Below, piece by piece: positions 19,444-28,575 of a DNA stretch of 64,000 nt (position 1 is the first letter of the stretch; each line of letters begins with the position of its first letter). The notes under the pieces are model-generated. The model was not told the origin of the DNA and made no database searches. It saw only the letters and a program-made list of their open reading frames with translations. The translations under genes and the position numbers were made by a program. Source of the DNA: Bacteroidales bacterium (GTDB taxonomy: Bacteria > Bacteroidota > Bacteroidia > Bacteroidales > UBA10428); contig JAFGEO010000144.1 in NCBI GenBank assembly GCA_016931575.1, positions 62,001-126,000 of the forward strand. The letters run 5' to 3'.

Positions 19444-20220
19444 ATGGATATAAAAGATATTATAAAGGAAGAAAACCTGGTCTATAAAAAGACCGATTGC
19501 ATGACCGATAATGTGCTTTCCTATTGTCCGGGTTGCGGACACGGTGTTATCCATCGTTTGTGTATGGAGGTTGTGGATGAAATGGACATCGTTGCCGATA
19601 CCATTGGTGTGGCATCTGTGGGTTGTTCCGTCCTGGCCTATGATTTCATGAATATCGACATGACCGGTGTGCCTCATGGCCGGGCCCCCGCTGTGGCCAC
19701 CGGAATTAAAAGAACCTGGCCTGATAAATTTGTGTTTACCTATCAGGGCGATGGGGACCTGGCAGCGATCGGGACCGCCGAGACTATTCATGCCTGTAAC
19801 CGTGGTGAAAATATCACCATCATTTTCGTGAACAATGGAATTTACGGGATGACCGGAGGTCAAATGGCGCCTACAACACTGCCGGGTATGAAGTCATCAA
19901 CCACCCCTTACGGACGGGAAATCGCGCTTATGGGGAACCCGATAAAAATGACAGAACTGGTTGCTGAATTGCCCGGAACATACTATGTTACCCGTCAGGC
20001 TGTCCATACACCGGCCCTGGTCCGAAAAGCAAAGAAAGCGATCCGAACTGCATTTGAAAACCAAAAGCTGAAAAAAGGACTTTCCCTGGTTGAAGTGGTT
20101 TCAAATTGCAACTCAGGATGGAAAATGACCCCTGTTCAGTCGAACCAATGGCTTGAGGAGAATATGCTCCCGTTTTATCCTCTTGGTGATATCAAAGTGG
20201 AGGGTAAAAAAGTAAAGTAA
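19444..20220 (+). CDS. korB: 2-oxoacid:ferredoxin oxidoreductase beta subunit (TPP-binding)
   Basis: This 258-aa subunit holds the thiamine diphosphate site: GDGDLAAIGTAETIHACNRG followed by a FVNNGIYGMTGGQ segment gives the GDG...NN TPP motif. The N-terminal SYCPGCGHGVIHR carries the conserved CPGCGH of KorB-type beta subunits. It starts 19 nt after korA and ends 11 nt before the korC ATG. It forms the catalytic core with KorA in the cytoplasm. Confidence 0.9.
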   Translation: MDIKDIIKEENLVYKKTDCMTDNVLSYCPGCGHGVIHRLCMEVVDEMDIVADTIGVASVGCSVLAYDFMNIDMTGVPHGRAPAVATGIKRTWPDKFVFTYQGDGDLAAIGTAETIHACNRGENITIIFVNNGIYGMTGGQMAPTTLPGMKSSTTPYGREIALMGNPIKMTELVAELPGTYYVTRQAVHTPALVRKAKKAIRTAFENQKLKKGLSLVEVVSNCNSGWKMTPVQSNQWLEENMLPFYPLGDIKVEGKKVK

Positions 20221-20231
20221 ACTTATTGATT

Positions 20232-20774
20232 ATGAATGAAGAAATAATAATTGCAGGTTTCGGTGGTCAGGGAGTGCTCTCAATGGGCAAAATCCTGGCC
20301 TATTCCGGGATAATGCAGAACATGGAAGTTAGCTGGATGCCTTCCTACGGACCCGAGATGCGGGGTGGAACAGCCAATGTGACCGTGATTCTGAGCGATG
20401 ACCGGATAAGCTCACCAATCCTGAACCAATACGATACGGCCATTATCCTGAATCAGCAATCGCTTGATAAGTTCGAGAGCCGGGTAAAAAAAGGTGGTCT
20501 TCTCATTTATGATACCAATGGGATAACCCGCCATCCCGAACGGAAGGATATCCGGATTTTTCAGGTGGAAGCAACCCGGGAAGCTGCCAGAATGGGAGCT
20601 GCCCGCGCATTCAACATGATCGTCCTCGGAGCGTACCTGAAGGTACAACCTGTCGTGAAAATTGATAATGTATCGAGAGGACTGGAAAAATCACTTCCCC
20701 AGCGTCACCATCATCTGATCCCTATGAACCTCGAAGGGTTGAAGAGGGGTATGCAGATTGTAAAGGAAGCCTGA
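20232..20774 (+). CDS. korC: 2-oxoacid:ferredoxin oxidoreductase gamma subunit
   Basis: The gamma domain begins IIIAGFGGQGVLSMGKILA, the GFGGQG motif of the pyruvate/ketoisovalerate oxidoreductase catalytic (POR) gamma family. The ORF track begins at a TTG at 20226; I prefer the ATG at 20232 (MNEEIIIAGFGG), giving 180 aa, the usual length. It is the last gene of the korDABC operon. A weak hairpin (CCTCAT...ATGAGG) follows about 50 nt downstream. Confidence 0.88.
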   Translation: MNEEIIIAGFGGQGVLSMGKILAYSGIMQNMEVSWMPSYGPEMRGGTANVTVILSDDRISSPILNQYDTAIILNQQSLDKFESRVKKGGLLIYDTNGITRHPERKDIRIFQVEATREAARMGAARAFNMIVLGAYLKVQPVVKIDNVSRGLEKSLPQRHHHLIPMNLEGLKRGMQIVKEA

Positions 20775-21156
20775 TCCCATTAGCCTGATCGCTTCCCCCC
20801 TGTATGTGATGATCTGCCTCATCGGAATGAGGTAGGCTGGGTGCCTATGAGGCATTGATGCATCTTGCCCTTCTGCACTAATGCTTCTCATCGCATTTTC
20901 AGGAACGGTCAACTCATGTTATTCGTAAAAGATTGAAAGGATTATAAGGAAATTGCCTGGTCCTTTCAAGGTTGAAAATGCAGGGTTTGCATGTGCGGGG
21001 ATACGATATTTTGAGTTGAGGGATTGGTGAGATTGAGTTTGGAAAGGGGTTGTGTCTTCGGATTCATCCCCTTTCTTTGTTAAGGTTTAATGCAAAGGGC
21101 AGATGTGCAAACTGTCTGCATTTGGGGCACTTCCTTTTCAGTAACGGCCTAACAGC
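20775..21156. other. Intergenic region between convergent korC and nadD
   Basis: About 380 nt lie between two converging genes. A short hairpin, CCTCAT-CGGA-ATGAGG, near 20818 could end kor transcription, but it has no T tail. The small ORFs of the track here (20691..20912 minus and 21050..21316 plus) overlap real genes and have no recognisable content. I see nothing else in it. Confidence 0.5.
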
Positions 21157-21732
21157 CTACCTGTACAAATTATACTTCTCAATATACTCATATACCGGGC
21201 CGGGCAGGAAATGGCGTACATCCTTTTTCCCGCTTATAGCCGAACGTATGAAGCTTGAAGACACCTCTAACATTGGGGCACCCTCAAGAAGTGTAATATT
21301 CTTGTGGGCCTTGTAATCAACTGCTGCATCGGTTTGCCTGGGATAAATATACCGGTGGTACCGGGCAATGATCTGTTCAAAATTTTTCCATTTATGGAAA
21401 GCAGCTAAACTATCACTTCCCATGATCAGGACAAACTCATTCTTTGGATGCTTTTCGGAAAGGTAGGCGAGGGTATCAATGGTATAGGATGGACGGGGCA
21501 TGTTAAACTCAATATCGCAAATTCTGAAGCGGTAATCGTTCCCGATCGCCAGCTCAACCATTTCGAGCCGAAAATGATCGGCCAGCAGGCTCTCCTTTTT
21601 TTTTAGCGGATTATGGGGGCTGATCACAAACCAGAGTTCTTCCAGTGGGGTGAACTCAATAAAGTAGTTCGCCAAAACCATGTGTCCTATGTGAACAGGA
21701 TTGAATGATCCGAAAAATAAACCGGTTTTCAT
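21157..21732 (-). CDS. nadD: Nicotinate-nucleotide adenylyltransferase
   Basis: NadD converts nicotinate mononucleotide and ATP to deamido-NAD in NAD biosynthesis. The nucleotidyltransferase motif GSFNPVHIGHMVLA (GxFxPxHxGH) lies at the N-terminus, and the second motif SSSFIRSAI (ISSTxIR-type) at the C-terminus. The 191-aa length is normal. It is third in the leftward run yicC-gmk-nadD, about 29 nt after gmk. Confidence 0.93.
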   Translation of the reverse strand: MKTGLFFGSFNPVHIGHMVLANYFIEFTPLEELWFVISPHNPLKKKESLLADHFRLEMVELAIGNDYRFRICDIEFNMPRPSYTIDTLAYLSEKHPKNEFVLIMGSDSLAAFHKWKNFEQIIARYHRYIYPRQTDAAVDYKAHKNITLLEGAPMLEVSSSFIRSAISGKKDVRHFLPGPVYEYIEKYNLYR

Positions 21733-21761
21733 AGGAATGGTGATCGTTACAGTATTTTATC

Positions 21762-22331
21762 CTAAGCTTTCAGGAAATCTTTTACCAGGTCCAGGATCTC
21801 CTCTTTGGCTTTTTTAAGGTCCGAATTGGTTATCACATGATCGAATTTACGTGCATACGTCATCTCCATTTTTGCTTTACGAACCCTCTTTGCCAGGTTT
21901 TCAGGAGTTTCCGTATTCCGGGCAGTCAGCCTCTTTTCCAATTCTTCAGTTGAAGGTGCCTGGATGAAGATGGAGAGTGCACTGTCTTTATAGTATCTTT
22001 TTATATTAATGCCGCCCATCACATCGACGTCAAATACGATATTATTGCCTAAAGCCCGGTTTTTCTCTACTTCCGACTTAAGCGTACCATAATAATGGCC
22101 GGCGTATACCTCTTCCCATTCCAAAAATTCCCCGTCTTCGATCTTTGATTTGAAATCATCGATGCTCAGGAAATAATAATCCTTTCCCTGCACTTCGCTT
22201 TCGCGTTTTTTTCGGCTGCAGGCAGATACCGAGAAGCAGAGGTTCAGGCTTTCATCAGCAATCAGATGGTGTGCCAGTGTGGATTTTCCGGCACCCGACG
22301 GACCTGACAGAATAATCAACTTTCCAGACAT
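21762..22331 (-). CDS. gmk: Guanylate kinase
   Basis: Gmk phosphorylates GMP to GDP. The P-loop LSGPSGAGKSTLAHHLI at the N-terminus, the GMP-binding region SACSRKKRESEVQGKDYYF (in most homologs SxTTRxxRxGE) and the FLEWEEVYAGHYYGT segment identify it. The 189-aa length is standard. It starts 11 nt after yicC, a very common gene pairing, and probably shares its transcript. Confidence 0.94.
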   Translation of the reverse strand: MSGKLIILSGPSGAGKSTLAHHLIADESLNLCFSVSACSRKKRESEVQGKDYYFLSIDDFKSKIEDGEFLEWEEVYAGHYYGTLKSEVEKNRALGNNIVFDVDVMGGINIKRYYKDSALSIFIQAPSTEELEKRLTARNTETPENLAKRVRKAKMEMTYARKFDHVITNSDLKKAKEEILDLVKDFLKA

Positions 22332-22342
22332 ATCTTAACTTT

Positions 22343-23218
22343 TTACAATACATTCATTAATTGTTCCTTGATCTTCTCCAGTTCGTCTTTCATCATCACC
22401 ACCAGACGCTGGATATCTGAATGGTTGGCTTTGGAGCCCAGGGTGTTGATTTCCCGGCCGATTTCCTGGGATATGAAGGATAATTTCTTCCCGCTGGGAT
22501 CCTTTTCTTCAGAAACCTCTTTGAAAAATTTGCAGTGGTTGCTAAGACGCACCTCTTCTTCTGTAATATCAATCTTTTCAAGGTAATAGATCAGTTCCTG
22601 TTCATACCGGTTGCTATCAATTTTCTCCTGGTCCTGAATAATTCCCAGGCTGCTGTTCAGCTTTTCTTTTATTCGTTCAATGCGATCCTTTTCAAGTGGC
22701 TTGATCTTTTCCTGTAATTCAAGGATGGTATCAATCCGCATAAGGATATCATTCCTCAGAGCCTGACCTTCCCGTTTACGGAATTCAATCATCTTGAGAA
22801 GGGCTTCCTCAATTTTTGTCTGAATTACACTCCACTCCTGATCGGATAGCTCTTCCTTCTCTGCCATGAGTGCATCCGGGAACCTCATGATAATCTGCAT
22901 CAGGGCATCGTCATTTTCGGCTCCAAGCTCCTCGGTAAGACCTTTAAGCTGAGCGTAATATTCTTTTACCAGGGGGAAGTTGATTCTTGCATTGCTCGAA
23001 GCATCAGTGGTTTCGTAGGTGATGTTGAATTCAACCTTTCCCCGGATGAGGTATTTGGAAATGAGATTTCTGAGTTCGAGCTCCTTTTCTTTATACAAAT
23101 TGGGTAAACGGGTGTAAATATCAAGCTGCTTGCTATTTAAAGATTTAATCTCAATAGTGACCTGCCTGGTAGGCAATTCGCAAACAGTTTTGCCGTAACC
23201 TGTCATGGATAGCATCAT
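22343..23218 (-). CDS. yicC: YicC-family endoribonuclease
   Basis: The start MLSMTGYGKT and the C-terminal segment IGREINTLGSKANHSDIQRLVVMMKDELEKIKEQLMNV mark the YicC/YloC family, known as RNases acting in RNA turnover. It is 291 aa, with a long charged helical middle. Two ATGs in a row (23218 and 23215) could start it. It heads the yicC-gmk-nadD group. In many bacteria yicC sits beside gmk, which supports the call. Confidence 0.9.
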   Translation of the reverse strand: MMLSMTGYGKTVCELPTRQVTIEIKSLNSKQLDIYTRLPNLYKEKELELRNLISKYLIRGKVEFNITYETTDASSNARINFPLVKEYYAQLKGLTEELGAENDDALMQIIMRFPDALMAEKEELSDQEWSVIQTKIEEALLKMIEFRKREGQALRNDILMRIDTILELQEKIKPLEKDRIERIKEKLNSSLGIIQDQEKIDSNRYEQELIYYLEKIDITEEEVRLSNHCKFFKEVSEEKDPSGKKLSFISQEIGREINTLGSKANHSDIQRLVVMMKDELEKIKEQLMNVL

Positions 23219-23279
23219 CAGATTTCTTTGTATTTTTAGTTAAGGTACGAAAATACTATGTAAATGGAGATATACAAAA

Positions 23280-24692
23280 TCAACTCAGGGATTCTTCATA
23301 TTCTACAACCCCCTTATTCTTCCAGGTACCGGTGCGATAATAGACAGCGGAAAATACCGTACCGATCAGCCAGGCGATGGGAACCGACCACCAGATTCCC
23401 TGTTCCCGCAGGCTTCCGCGAAAGATATCAGGCAGGTTCATATCCAGATTCATTTTGCTGAGCATGCTGTTTAAACGGCCGGAGAGGAGCGAAGCCAGGG
23501 GTATGCGGATAATCCAAAGTGACAAGAGGGTGATAAACATGGGAACTATGGTATCACCTGCACCCCGTAGCATCCCATTCAGCGAGAACATGACGCTGAA
23601 GATTATGTAGCCGGAGCCTACAATGGTCAGGTAGCCAACACCAATCCTGATTACCGCGGGTTCTTCAATGAACAGGTGCATAAGTTGATACCTGAAACTA
23701 AGGATAACAGCCGTCAGGATAAGGCTGACAGCTATGGACATCCCCAGAGTGGCTTTGAGACCTTTTCGGACCCTGTCAATCTTGTTGGCTCCTATGTTCT
23801 GACCTACAAAGGTGGATAGCGCCTGACCGAAGTTCATGGCTGGGAGCATTGCCAGACTGTCAATCCGGCCGGCAACAGTATAGGCTGCTGCTACATTGGT
23901 ACCAAAGGTATTTACAATTCTGAACAACGCCAGCATGCCAAACGAGACAAAGGTCTGCTGAAATCCGGAAGGTAAACCTATGCGCACACTTTTCAGGAAG
24001 ATTTCCCAATCAAAAACCATCTTCCTGAGTCTTAGTTTTACCAGCTCATGGGTTTTGTTGAGGTACAGGATGGCGGAAATAAAAGCTCCTCCATGAGAGA
24101 TGACGGTAGCAAGGGCTGCCCCCTGGACACCAAAACCCAGGTACTTGATGAAGACAAAATCAAGGATAATATTGAAGATGGAGGCAATGACAAGAAATAC
24201 CAGGGGGGTAACTGAATCACCCAGTCCCCGAAGGATAGCACTGGTCCCGTTAAAACCAAAAAGGAGGATGGTTCCAAGAAGGAAAGTCCTGAGGTAGGCA
24301 ATTGCACCCGGCATGACTTCAGGGGGCAATTTCATCATTCTGAAGATATCCTCAGTAAAAGCTATCCCAACCGCCATAATGAGCAGAGAGGCGGCGAATA
24401 CAAATATGTAGAGGGTATCGATGGTCCTGCGGACTTTCTCATAATCTCTGGCACCAAAATACTGTGCCACCACAATAGTGCCCCCCGAGGCAATGCCGAT
24501 AACAAACGAGATAAGTGCAAATATGATGGGAAAGGATGCACCCACTGCTGTCAGTGCTTCCTTGCCCAGAAACCGGCCAACAATGATGCTGTCAACGATG
24601 TTATAGGTCTGTTGAAAAATATTACCAACCAGCATAGGCGCTGCAAAGCGTATAATACTCCCCCCGATTCTCCCAGTGGTAAGATCTCTCAT
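23280..24692 (-). CDS. MATE family multidrug/cation antiporter
   Basis: This inner-membrane protein has about 12 hydrophobic segments in two related halves. MRDLTTGRIGGSIIRFAAPML followed by NIVDSIIVGRFLG is the family's N-terminal signature, and GLGDSVTPLVFLVIASIFNIILDFVFI in the first half pairs with GAGDTIVPMFITLLSLWIIRIPLA in the second. I start at the internal ATG at 24692, nine codons inside the ORF-track start, because homologs begin MRDLT-TG. The length is about 470 aa. The substrate cannot be predicted. It is separated from yicC by about 60 nt and could be upstream in the same transcript. Confidence 0.88.
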   Translation of the reverse strand: MRDLTTGRIGGSIIRFAAPMLVGNIFQQTYNIVDSIIVGRFLGKEALTAVGASFPIIFALISFVIGIASGGTIVVAQYFGARDYEKVRRTIDTLYIFVFAASLLIMAVGIAFTEDIFRMMKLPPEVMPGAIAYLRTFLLGTILLFGFNGTSAILRGLGDSVTPLVFLVIASIFNIILDFVFIKYLGFGVQGAALATVISHGGAFISAILYLNKTHELVKLRLRKMVFDWEIFLKSVRIGLPSGFQQTFVSFGMLALFRIVNTFGTNVAAAYTVAGRIDSLAMLPAMNFGQALSTFVGQNIGANKIDRVRKGLKATLGMSIAVSLILTAVILSFRYQLMHLFIEEPAVIRIGVGYLTIVGSGYIIFSVMFSLNGMLRGAGDTIVPMFITLLSLWIIRIPLASLLSGRLNSMLSKMNLDMNLPDIFRGSLREQGIWWSVPIAWLIGTVFSAVYYRTGTWKNKGVVEYEESLS

Positions 24693-24831
24693 TTTTTCGA
24701 AAGAGGCAAAGGTGTGCAAATTGTATGAGTCCTCAAAATATCCATCCTTCCTTTTCTATGAATGAATTAAAAACTGCACCTTTGTATTGATGCTAAAAGC
24801 ATTATCTTCAGGTAGATTTAACAAGTTAGCA

Positions 24832-26262
24832 ATGACCATCCACGAGACATCAAAAACCAAGATTATTGCCACGCTTGGGCCAGCCAGTAGCGAAGAGAAA
24901 CACCTGATGGGACTTATCTATTCAGGGATTGATCTCTTCAGGTTCAATTTTTCCCACGGAAGCCACGACGTTCATGAAGAGATGATCCAGCGGGTCCGTG
25001 CCATCAATAAAAAAATGAATACCCACATAGCACTTCTTGCCGACCTTCAGGGGCCAAAGATCAGACTTGGAGAGGTTGAAGAAGGAACCCTTGTCAGGGA
25101 CGATGATACCATCATCTTTACCAATCGCAAGTGCATCGGGAACCATCAGAGGGTCTATGTCAGTTACCCGGAACTTCCGGTGGATGTCGCAAAGGGAGAC
25201 ATTCTGCTTATTGATGACGGCAGGCTTAAATTTAAGGTGGAATCGTCAAACGGGGAGGATGAGCTTGTGGCCCGGATTATTCACGGTGGCCCGCTATACT
25301 CCCGCAAGGGCGTTAATATGCCGCATACCAGGCTCTCTGCTTCCGGGCTTACCGATAAAGATAAAAGGGACCTGGAGTTTATTATGGAGCATGACTTCGA
25401 CTGGATAGCCTTATCTTTTGTTCGCTGGGCTAAGGATATCACTAACCTGAAGGAGATCCTGCAAAAAAGGAACAAAAAAGCACTGGTCATAGCAAAAATC
25501 GAGAAACCTGAAGCACTGAATGAACTGGATGAGATCATTGAGGCAGCCGATGCCGTAATGGTGGCCCGGGGAGACCTTGGTGTTGAAGTTTCATTCGAGA
25601 AGGTGCCGCTTATTCAGAAACAAATCGTTGGGAAATGTATCCACCGGTCTACTCCGGTAATCATCGCTACACAGATGCTGGAAAGCATGATTACCAATTT
25701 CCGGCCTACCCGTGCCGAAGCTAACGATGTTGCCAATGCTGTTTTCGATGGTGTCGATACCGTGATGTTAAGTGGTGAAACCTCCGTCGGGAAATTCCCT
25801 GTTGAGACTATCCAGAGCATGCAGCAGATCATCGATTATGCGGAGGGAACAGCTTTTGTGCACAAGCACGAGCATATTCCGATTGACAGTTCCCATACCT
25901 ATATTCCTGACTCCATATGCTACAATGCCTGCAGGATGGCTGATCAATCGGGGGCTAAAGCTATTATTGCCTTTGCTGCCAAACCTCAGACTGCCTTTCG
26001 TCTTGCCGGGAACAGGCCTAATGCACCCGTATATATTTTTACTCCCGATGAGCAGATCATACGTCAGCTATCCCTCGTATGGGGTGTCCGTACTTTTCAT
26101 ATTGAAGCCATGAAAGATGTCGACAGTGCGCTGGATTATGCTGTGAATACCCTGAAAAAACTAAATCTGGTAAAGCACGGCGACAGGCTTGTGCAGGTTA
26201 GCAGCCTTCCGCTGTTTGATTTTGAAGGGGTGAATACCATCAAGCTGACACATGTACTCTGA
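24832..26262 (+). CDS. pyk: Pyruvate kinase
   Basis: Pyruvate kinase makes pyruvate and ATP from phosphoenolpyruvate. KTKIIATLGPASS at the N-terminus, ARGDLGVE preceded by IAKIEKPEALNELDEI, and the C-terminal allosteric-type domain are intact. I start at the ATG at 24832 (MTIHETSKTK), giving 476 aa, the usual length. The track's start is a TTG at 24787, and a CACCTTTG box resembling a -7 element lies right before it, which would put the first codons at or before the transcript start. The stop overlaps the next gene by 11 nt. Confidence 0.94.
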   Translation: MTIHETSKTKIIATLGPASSEEKHLMGLIYSGIDLFRFNFSHGSHDVHEEMIQRVRAINKKMNTHIALLADLQGPKIRLGEVEEGTLVRDDDTIIFTNRKCIGNHQRVYVSYPELPVDVAKGDILLIDDGRLKFKVESSNGEDELVARIIHGGPLYSRKGVNMPHTRLSASGLTDKDKRDLEFIMEHDFDWIALSFVRWAKDITNLKEILQKRNKKALVIAKIEKPEALNELDEIIEAADAVMVARGDLGVEVSFEKVPLIQKQIVGKCIHRSTPVIIATQMLESMITNFRPTRAEANDVANAVFDGVDTVMLSGETSVGKFPVETIQSMQQIIDYAEGTAFVHKHEHIPIDSSHTYIPDSICYNACRMADQSGAKAIIAFAAKPQTAFRLAGNRPNAPVYIFTPDEQIIRQLSLVWGVRTFHIEAMKDVDSALDYAVNTLKKLNLVKHGDRLVQVSSLPLFDFEGVNTIKLTHVL

Positions 26263-27064
26263 AAAAATTGCAGAAGCCGCTAATAACTGGATTGAACCTG
26301 TCAGGGAGTTCATTATTCCACTCTATGCAGATCAATGGATCCCGTCTCATGATTTCGGGCATCATTACCGCGTATGGAAAAATGCCTGCAGGCTTGTGGA
26401 CTATCAGCCCGGGATGGGACAATTTTTTTATGAGGAACTCTTGATAGCATGCCTTTTTCATGACATCGGAATGCTGTACGACCCGACAGAGAAGCACGGG
26501 TACCGCAGCAGGATCCTCTGTGAACAGTTCCTGAAAACCCGTCGGGACCAGTTGTCTTTTAATCCTGCGCGTCTCCTGGAGGCGATTGAATACCATGATG
26601 ATAAGGACTACAGCACCCGGATCGAGAATAACCCGGTCTATCAGATCCTCTGCATCGCCGATGATATCGATGCTTTCGGGGCTCTGGGATTATACCGTTA
26701 TCTTGAGATCTACCTCCTGCGGGGACATACTCCAGACAATCTTCCGGCACTCATCTCAGGCAATGCGGCCGGGCGTTTTAAAAAGATCATGTCACAATCT
26801 GAAAAACTTGGATCTGATATGGCTGGCATCACTCAGCGCTATGGAAGACTTCAAAAACTGATTATGGAAGACGGTTTTCCGGAGTCGGCATCTACTCTGG
26901 TGCAGTGGGTTTCAGATAAGCTTGTTGATCCCCGCATTTCACCCTGGAAATTCTTCAGGAATTACCCAGGTACAGTCAAAAATTCAAGGATTAATTTTTT
27001 CCTGGCTTCGATCCGTGAAGAAATGGAAGCTATTGAAGCTGAAGGGATCTGGATATTCAGCTGA
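26252..27064 (+). CDS. HD-domain phosphohydrolase
   Basis: This 270-aa cytoplasmic protein shows the HD signature: His in HDFGHHYRVW, the HD pair in CLFHDIGM and a later Asp in CIADDIDAFG. HD proteins hydrolyse nucleotides, cyclic nucleotides or other phosphate esters; the substrate is unknown. The ATG lies inside the last codons of pyk (11-nt overlap), so translation is probably coupled. No GGDEF, RelA or other extra domain is present. The C-terminal 80 residues have no motif I recognise. Confidence 0.75.
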   Translation: MYSEKIAEAANNWIEPVREFIIPLYADQWIPSHDFGHHYRVWKNACRLVDYQPGMGQFFYEELLIACLFHDIGMLYDPTEKHGYRSRILCEQFLKTRRDQLSFNPARLLEAIEYHDDKDYSTRIENNPVYQILCIADDIDAFGALGLYRYLEIYLLRGHTPDNLPALISGNAAGRFKKIMSQSEKLGSDMAGITQRYGRLQKLIMEDGFPESASTLVQWVSDKLVDPRISPWKFFRNYPGTVKNSRINFFLASIREEMEAIEAEGIWIFS

Positions 27065-27272
27065 TTGCATAAGCTGTTTACTCACTTTTAGTACATCCTG
27101 AATAACTTAAGGTGCAGATTATCAGTTTATTTATTGATATTTTGTTAATATTTTATTAGGTGGCTGTGAAAAAGCTAAGTTCTTTCTCAATAAATTTACC
27201 CTGGATCATGAATGAACAACCTAACTATCAATTCCTCAACTATGGGAATTACCAAACTTTTTAGTTCGCAAA

Positions 27273-28550
27273 ATGCTCTTTGACCAAACCTTACAGGAAA
27301 TTCGCCGGGAATTGGCACAAATCCAATTGAAAAAGGTGGCGAATGAAGAATATTTAGCCTTATTATCGAGCCATACCGCCAGCCTGATCGCCCTGCTTGA
27401 ACAGGTGAGAGCCTCAGGGGATGCTGAGGGATTGCAAGCGGATGCTGCCGCTCAGGTTGATGAAATACTCGGCCTGGTACAGGGCTTTCATTTCCGAATT
27501 GACAGCAAAATGAAAATCCGGCATATCTCCCCTTCTGTGATGGAAGAATTGGGCTTTTCAGGAAATGAACTGCTTAACAATAGCTTTTCGCAGCTAATTC
27601 CTGATGATTCAAGGGAGGCGATCAGTCAAATTGAAGCGTATATAACTGGTAATGATGGACTTAAGTCAAAGTTGCACCTGGAACTGGAATTGAATGACAA
27701 AAAAGGAAATTCAATCTTCTATAAATTATCGCTCAGGCGTTCAGGAGAAGCTGGCATGTGGTCAGGGTTTTGCCTGAACATTCACGAGTTGAAACTGAGG
27801 GAGGCGAATCTGATTGTTGAACGTAACAGTGCAGAACTGAACGATAAGCTGAAAAGTGATTTTCTTGCTAATATGAGCCATGAGATCCGGACCCCCCTGA
27901 ATGGGATCGTTGGTTTTTCAACCATGCTGGGCATGGACAATATTACATCGGAGAAAAAGCAAAAATATGTCCGGATTATCCGGTCGAGTACCAAACACCT
28001 GCTCACCCTGGTTAATGACATTATTGATCAATCCAAAATTGAAGCCGGCCAGCTCAGGATTCATTGTCACGAGCTTAATGTTAACCTGATGCTTGAGGAA
28101 CTGCTGGCTACCACTGTCGCTGAGGGACAACGACTGGAAAGGAATAAGTTGCGGATTGTCAAACAGGTACCGAACTCGGGGAATGACCTGATCATCTGTA
28201 CTGACGAGATCAGACTGAAGCAGGTAATGAACAACCTGCTGGGCAATGCACTTAAATTCACCCATGAGGGAAGCATTGTTTTTGGGTATTCGCTGGACGG
28301 CGATGAGCGTATCCGTTTCTTTGTCAGGGACAGTGGGGTAGGGATTTCCCCAACGGTCAAAAATGTCATTTTTAAACGTTACAAACAAACGGATGAAGGC
28401 AGGAAGAAAGAATATGATGGGACAGGTCTGGGATTGGCGATTTCAAAAGGCATTGTGGAGTTGATGGGCGGAAAGATCGGTGTATTGTCAGAACCCGGGA
28501 AGGGGGCTGAATTCTACTTTTCAATCCCCATGACAAAGAATAAGCACTGA
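27273..28550 (+). CDS. Cytoplasmic PAS histidine kinase
   Basis: This 425-aa protein starts with a helical region (1-70), followed by a PAS domain (about 75-185; IRHISPSVMEELGFSGNEL), a HisKA domain with the phospho-acceptor His in FLANMSHEIRTPLNGI and a HATPase domain (NLLGNALKFT, DSGVGI, GTGLGLAI). I see no transmembrane segment or receiver domain, and no response regulator nearby. It therefore senses a cytoplasmic cue and signals to a partner encoded elsewhere. About 200 nt of AT-rich sequence separate it from the HD gene. Confidence 0.87.
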   Translation: MLFDQTLQEIRRELAQIQLKKVANEEYLALLSSHTASLIALLEQVRASGDAEGLQADAAAQVDEILGLVQGFHFRIDSKMKIRHISPSVMEELGFSGNELLNNSFSQLIPDDSREAISQIEAYITGNDGLKSKLHLELELNDKKGNSIFYKLSLRRSGEAGMWSGFCLNIHELKLREANLIVERNSAELNDKLKSDFLANMSHEIRTPLNGIVGFSTMLGMDNITSEKKQKYVRIIRSSTKHLLTLVNDIIDQSKIEAGQLRIHCHELNVNLMLEELLATTVAEGQRLERNKLRIVKQVPNSGNDLIICTDEIRLKQVMNNLLGNALKFTHEGSIVFGYSLDGDERIRFFVRDSGVGISPTVKNVIFKRYKQTDEGRKKEYDGTGLGLAISKGIVELMGGKIGVLSEPGKGAEFYFSIPMTKNKH

Positions 28551-28575
28551 GAGGGTGCTTGCCGCATAAATCGGT

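Noticed and set aside
20691-21316. Small ORFs on both strands in the korC-nadD gap
   Set aside because: They overlap the ends of korC or nadD and show no leader, motif or repeat.
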